This document shows positions 6,293 to 7,352 of a stretch of DNA of 7,352 nucleotides, piece after piece. The position numbers were made by a program, and so were the translations under genes. The notes beneath the pieces were generated by a model. The model saw only the letters and a list, made by a program, of their open reading frames with translations, did no database searches and had not been told where the DNA came from. The DNA is from an uncultured Saprospiraceae bacterium (GTDB taxonomy: Bacteria > Bacteroidota > Bacteroidia > Chitinophagales > Saprospiraceae): NCBI GenBank assembly GCA_937959095.1, contig CALGLY010000745.1, forward strand, positions 1 to 7,352, written 5' to 3'. Position 1 is the first letter of the stretch; the number at the start of each line of letters is the position of its first letter.

Positions 6293-7192
6293 TTATCGTT
6301 TCTTCTGAATAACCAAATCTCCAAAGGCTACTTGTATAGAAATGCTTGCATAATATTCGCTTTTGGGTACAAAATTGACTTTTCTATTTTGTTTGGTATT
6401 TTCTGTGAAACTAGTTCTTAATTCACTAGGCACGGTTAGTTTTCCGTATTGAGTTTGTAGAGCATATTGATGTTTCATAGGGTCAATATTATACAACAAA
6501 ACATCCATCTTATTCGCGTTAATATTGAGATTGATAAGTTCATTGGCAGCCGCTATTTCTAGTATGCCATATTCACTATCTATATCATAATTGCCACTCA
6601 CTTCATACAAAAAAACATCAGAGCGACGAGAATTAATCGTTACATCGCCATCCAATCTATTGGCAGTAATATCTCCAAAGCGGGTACGCATATCTATAAA
6701 ACCCTTTATATCTTCAATATCAATGGTACTAAATTCACCATAGATGCGAAGATTACTGGCTAGGTTTTTGACGTTTGTAGTGCCAAAGTAATTCTTTAGA
6801 TAAACGGGACATTCACTAGGTACTTTGATGTGGTATTTGGCTTGCAAGACGGCATCGGCATTGCTCTTGTTTTCTTCTTCACTAATATAATTGCGAATAT
6901 ATATATTTTGCTTAAATCGTTTCGTACCATACGCCATCCGATTCAAATCACGCTCTGCGATTGCCTTGTCGGGATGCTTCGATATAAGTTCAATTTCTAT
7001 AGAAATACTGTTTTTATCCCAGCTTTCTACAAACACTTGAGCATTTTCGCCTTCCAGATTCACTTCCGTTCCTTTCGTATAAGAGAAAGAAGCACTCACC
7101 CGTTTTGTCACGACATTTATCTTGCTAAGCTGCTCCTGAGCAGTAGCAATAGATATGCCTAAGCATAATATGAAAATGGATAATAGTCTCAT
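6293..7192 (-). CDS. Secreted beta-repeat protein, DUF4097-like (function unknown)
   Basis: This 299-residue protein begins with a clear signal peptide (MRLLSIFILCLGISIATAQ, cleavage likely after A18 or near Q19), with no lipobox cysteine at the cleavage region, so it should be periplasmic or exported. Residues about 25-72 form a beta-rich segment with VNLEGENAQVFVESWDKNSI, a pattern seen at the start of DUF4097/adhesin-like proteins. Residues about 136-236 hold roughly five repeats of 18-20 residues built on a Y/FG-x-hydrophobic pattern, such as FGTTNVKNL, FSTIDIEDI, FGDITANRL, SDVFLYEV and YGILEIAAA, suggesting a stacked beta-solenoid. A final repeat-like unit, FGDLVIQKK, ends the protein. 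No catalytic motif is visible. The ATG at 7192 follows an A/T-rich leader and directly gives the signal peptide. It is convergent with the transporter gene and separated by two terminators, so a functional link is not supported. Family naming is from pattern memory and moderate in certainty. Confidence 0.82.
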   Translation of the reverse strand: MRLLSIFILCLGISIATAQEQLSKINVVTKRVSASFSYTKGTEVNLEGENAQVFVESWDKNSISIEIELISKHPDKAIAERDLNRMAYGTKRFKQNIYIRNYISEEENKSNADAVLQAKYHIKVPSECPVYLKNYFGTTNVKNLASNLRIYGEFSTIDIEDIKGFIDMRTRFGDITANRLDGDVTINSRRSDVFLYEVSGNYDIDSEYGILEIAAANELINLNINANKMDVLLYNIDPMKHQYALQTQYGKLTVPSELRTSFTENTKQNRKVNFVPKSEYYASISIQVAFGDLVIQKKR

Positions 7193-7247
7193 TTTATTTT
7201 AGATATAATAGGTAAGTACTTGGACAGATTTAAGTTACTCTTTTTAT

Positions 7248-7346
7248 GACGGCATCTTTTTTCTCCATACTTCGTTGAAAATCCTCGCTTTAACTAAGGC
7301 TAGAGCTACGTTTTTCGCCTCGTCTGGATAAAAAATATGCTCCGTC
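7248..7346. repeat. Imperfect ~99-bp inverted repeat at the right edge
   Basis: The left arm (7248-7270, GACGGCATC...CCATAC) pairs with the right arm (7322-7346, GTCTGGATA...CTCCGTC). Twenty of 23 positions match, with one 2-nt insertion. The 51-nt interior has a weaker second match around GAAAA/TTTTC. It lies upstream of the secreted-protein gene, outside its likely coding start. The form resembles a MITE- or REP-like dispersed element or a structured RNA. The minus strand also stays open from the edge to a TAA at 7246-7244 (ending RIFNEVWRKKMPS), so the tail of a gene from beyond the edge is the main alternative. Confidence 0.5.
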
Positions 7347-7352
7347 AAAAAA

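Noticed and set aside
6195..6312. Plus-strand GTG frame at 6211 of 33 codons with AAGGAG at 6195-6200
   Set aside because: It runs through both terminator hairpins and into the convergent gene; strong Shine-Dalgarno sites are not used by the other genes here, so the match looks accidental.
6830..7162. Plus-strand 110-codon frame opposite the secreted-protein gene
   Set aside because: It overlaps a gene with a clear signal peptide and repeats; its hydrophobic look is a by-product of the opposite strand.
7244..7352. Minus-strand frame open from the right edge, ending RIFNEVWRKKMPS before TAA at 7246-7244, as a partial gene
   Set aside because: Only 35 codons are visible, no family is recognisable, and the same bases form an inverted repeat that explains them at least as well. 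Kept as an alternative, not listed as a CDS.

Overview
The window looks like chromosomal DNA of a member of the Bacteroidota. It is AT-leaning and has no strong Shine-Dalgarno sites ahead of its genes. Its promoter-like motifs are of the TAnnTTTG kind. Its gene families are ones common in that phylum: a LytS-type sensor kinase with a LytTR-type regulator, and an ABC permease fused to an M1 metallopeptidase. The exact genus cannot be read from the sequence.

Layout. Positions 1-380 (minus strand) hold the receiver half of a response regulator, cut by the left edge. It overlaps by an ATGA the end of a membrane-bound histidine kinase (377-1405, minus). A 338-bp spacer (1406-1743) separates this pair from two plus-strand genes and contains a perfect 15-bp inverted repeat plus candidate promoters in both directions. 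The plus-strand genes are an ABC ATPase (1744-2613) and, after 76 bp, a very large 1165-residue protein (2690-6187). The latter joins an ABC-2-like permease of about 12-13 membrane segments to a zinc M1-family aminopeptidase domain. The downstream junction is convergent and carries two back-to-back intrinsic terminators. The next gene (6293-7192, minus) encodes a secreted protein with a short repeated beta-strand pattern (DUF4097-like). The right edge (7248-7346) holds a roughly 99-bp imperfect inverted repeat that looks like a dispersed or structured element.

How the genes may work together. The ATPase and permease/peptidase form one predicted transporter. Its peptidase domain is predicted to face the periplasm. 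The divergent two-component pair is the natural candidate regulator or sensor for this transporter, but this rests on gene order only. The secreted 299-residue protein is convergent and probably a separate unit.

The most unusual item is the transporter-peptidase fusion. Its zinc site is intact, its spacing to the third zinc ligand differs from classical M1 enzymes, and no GxMEN exopeptidase motif is evident. The fusion architecture itself is known in Bacteroidota; its substrate and role are, as far as I know, not established.
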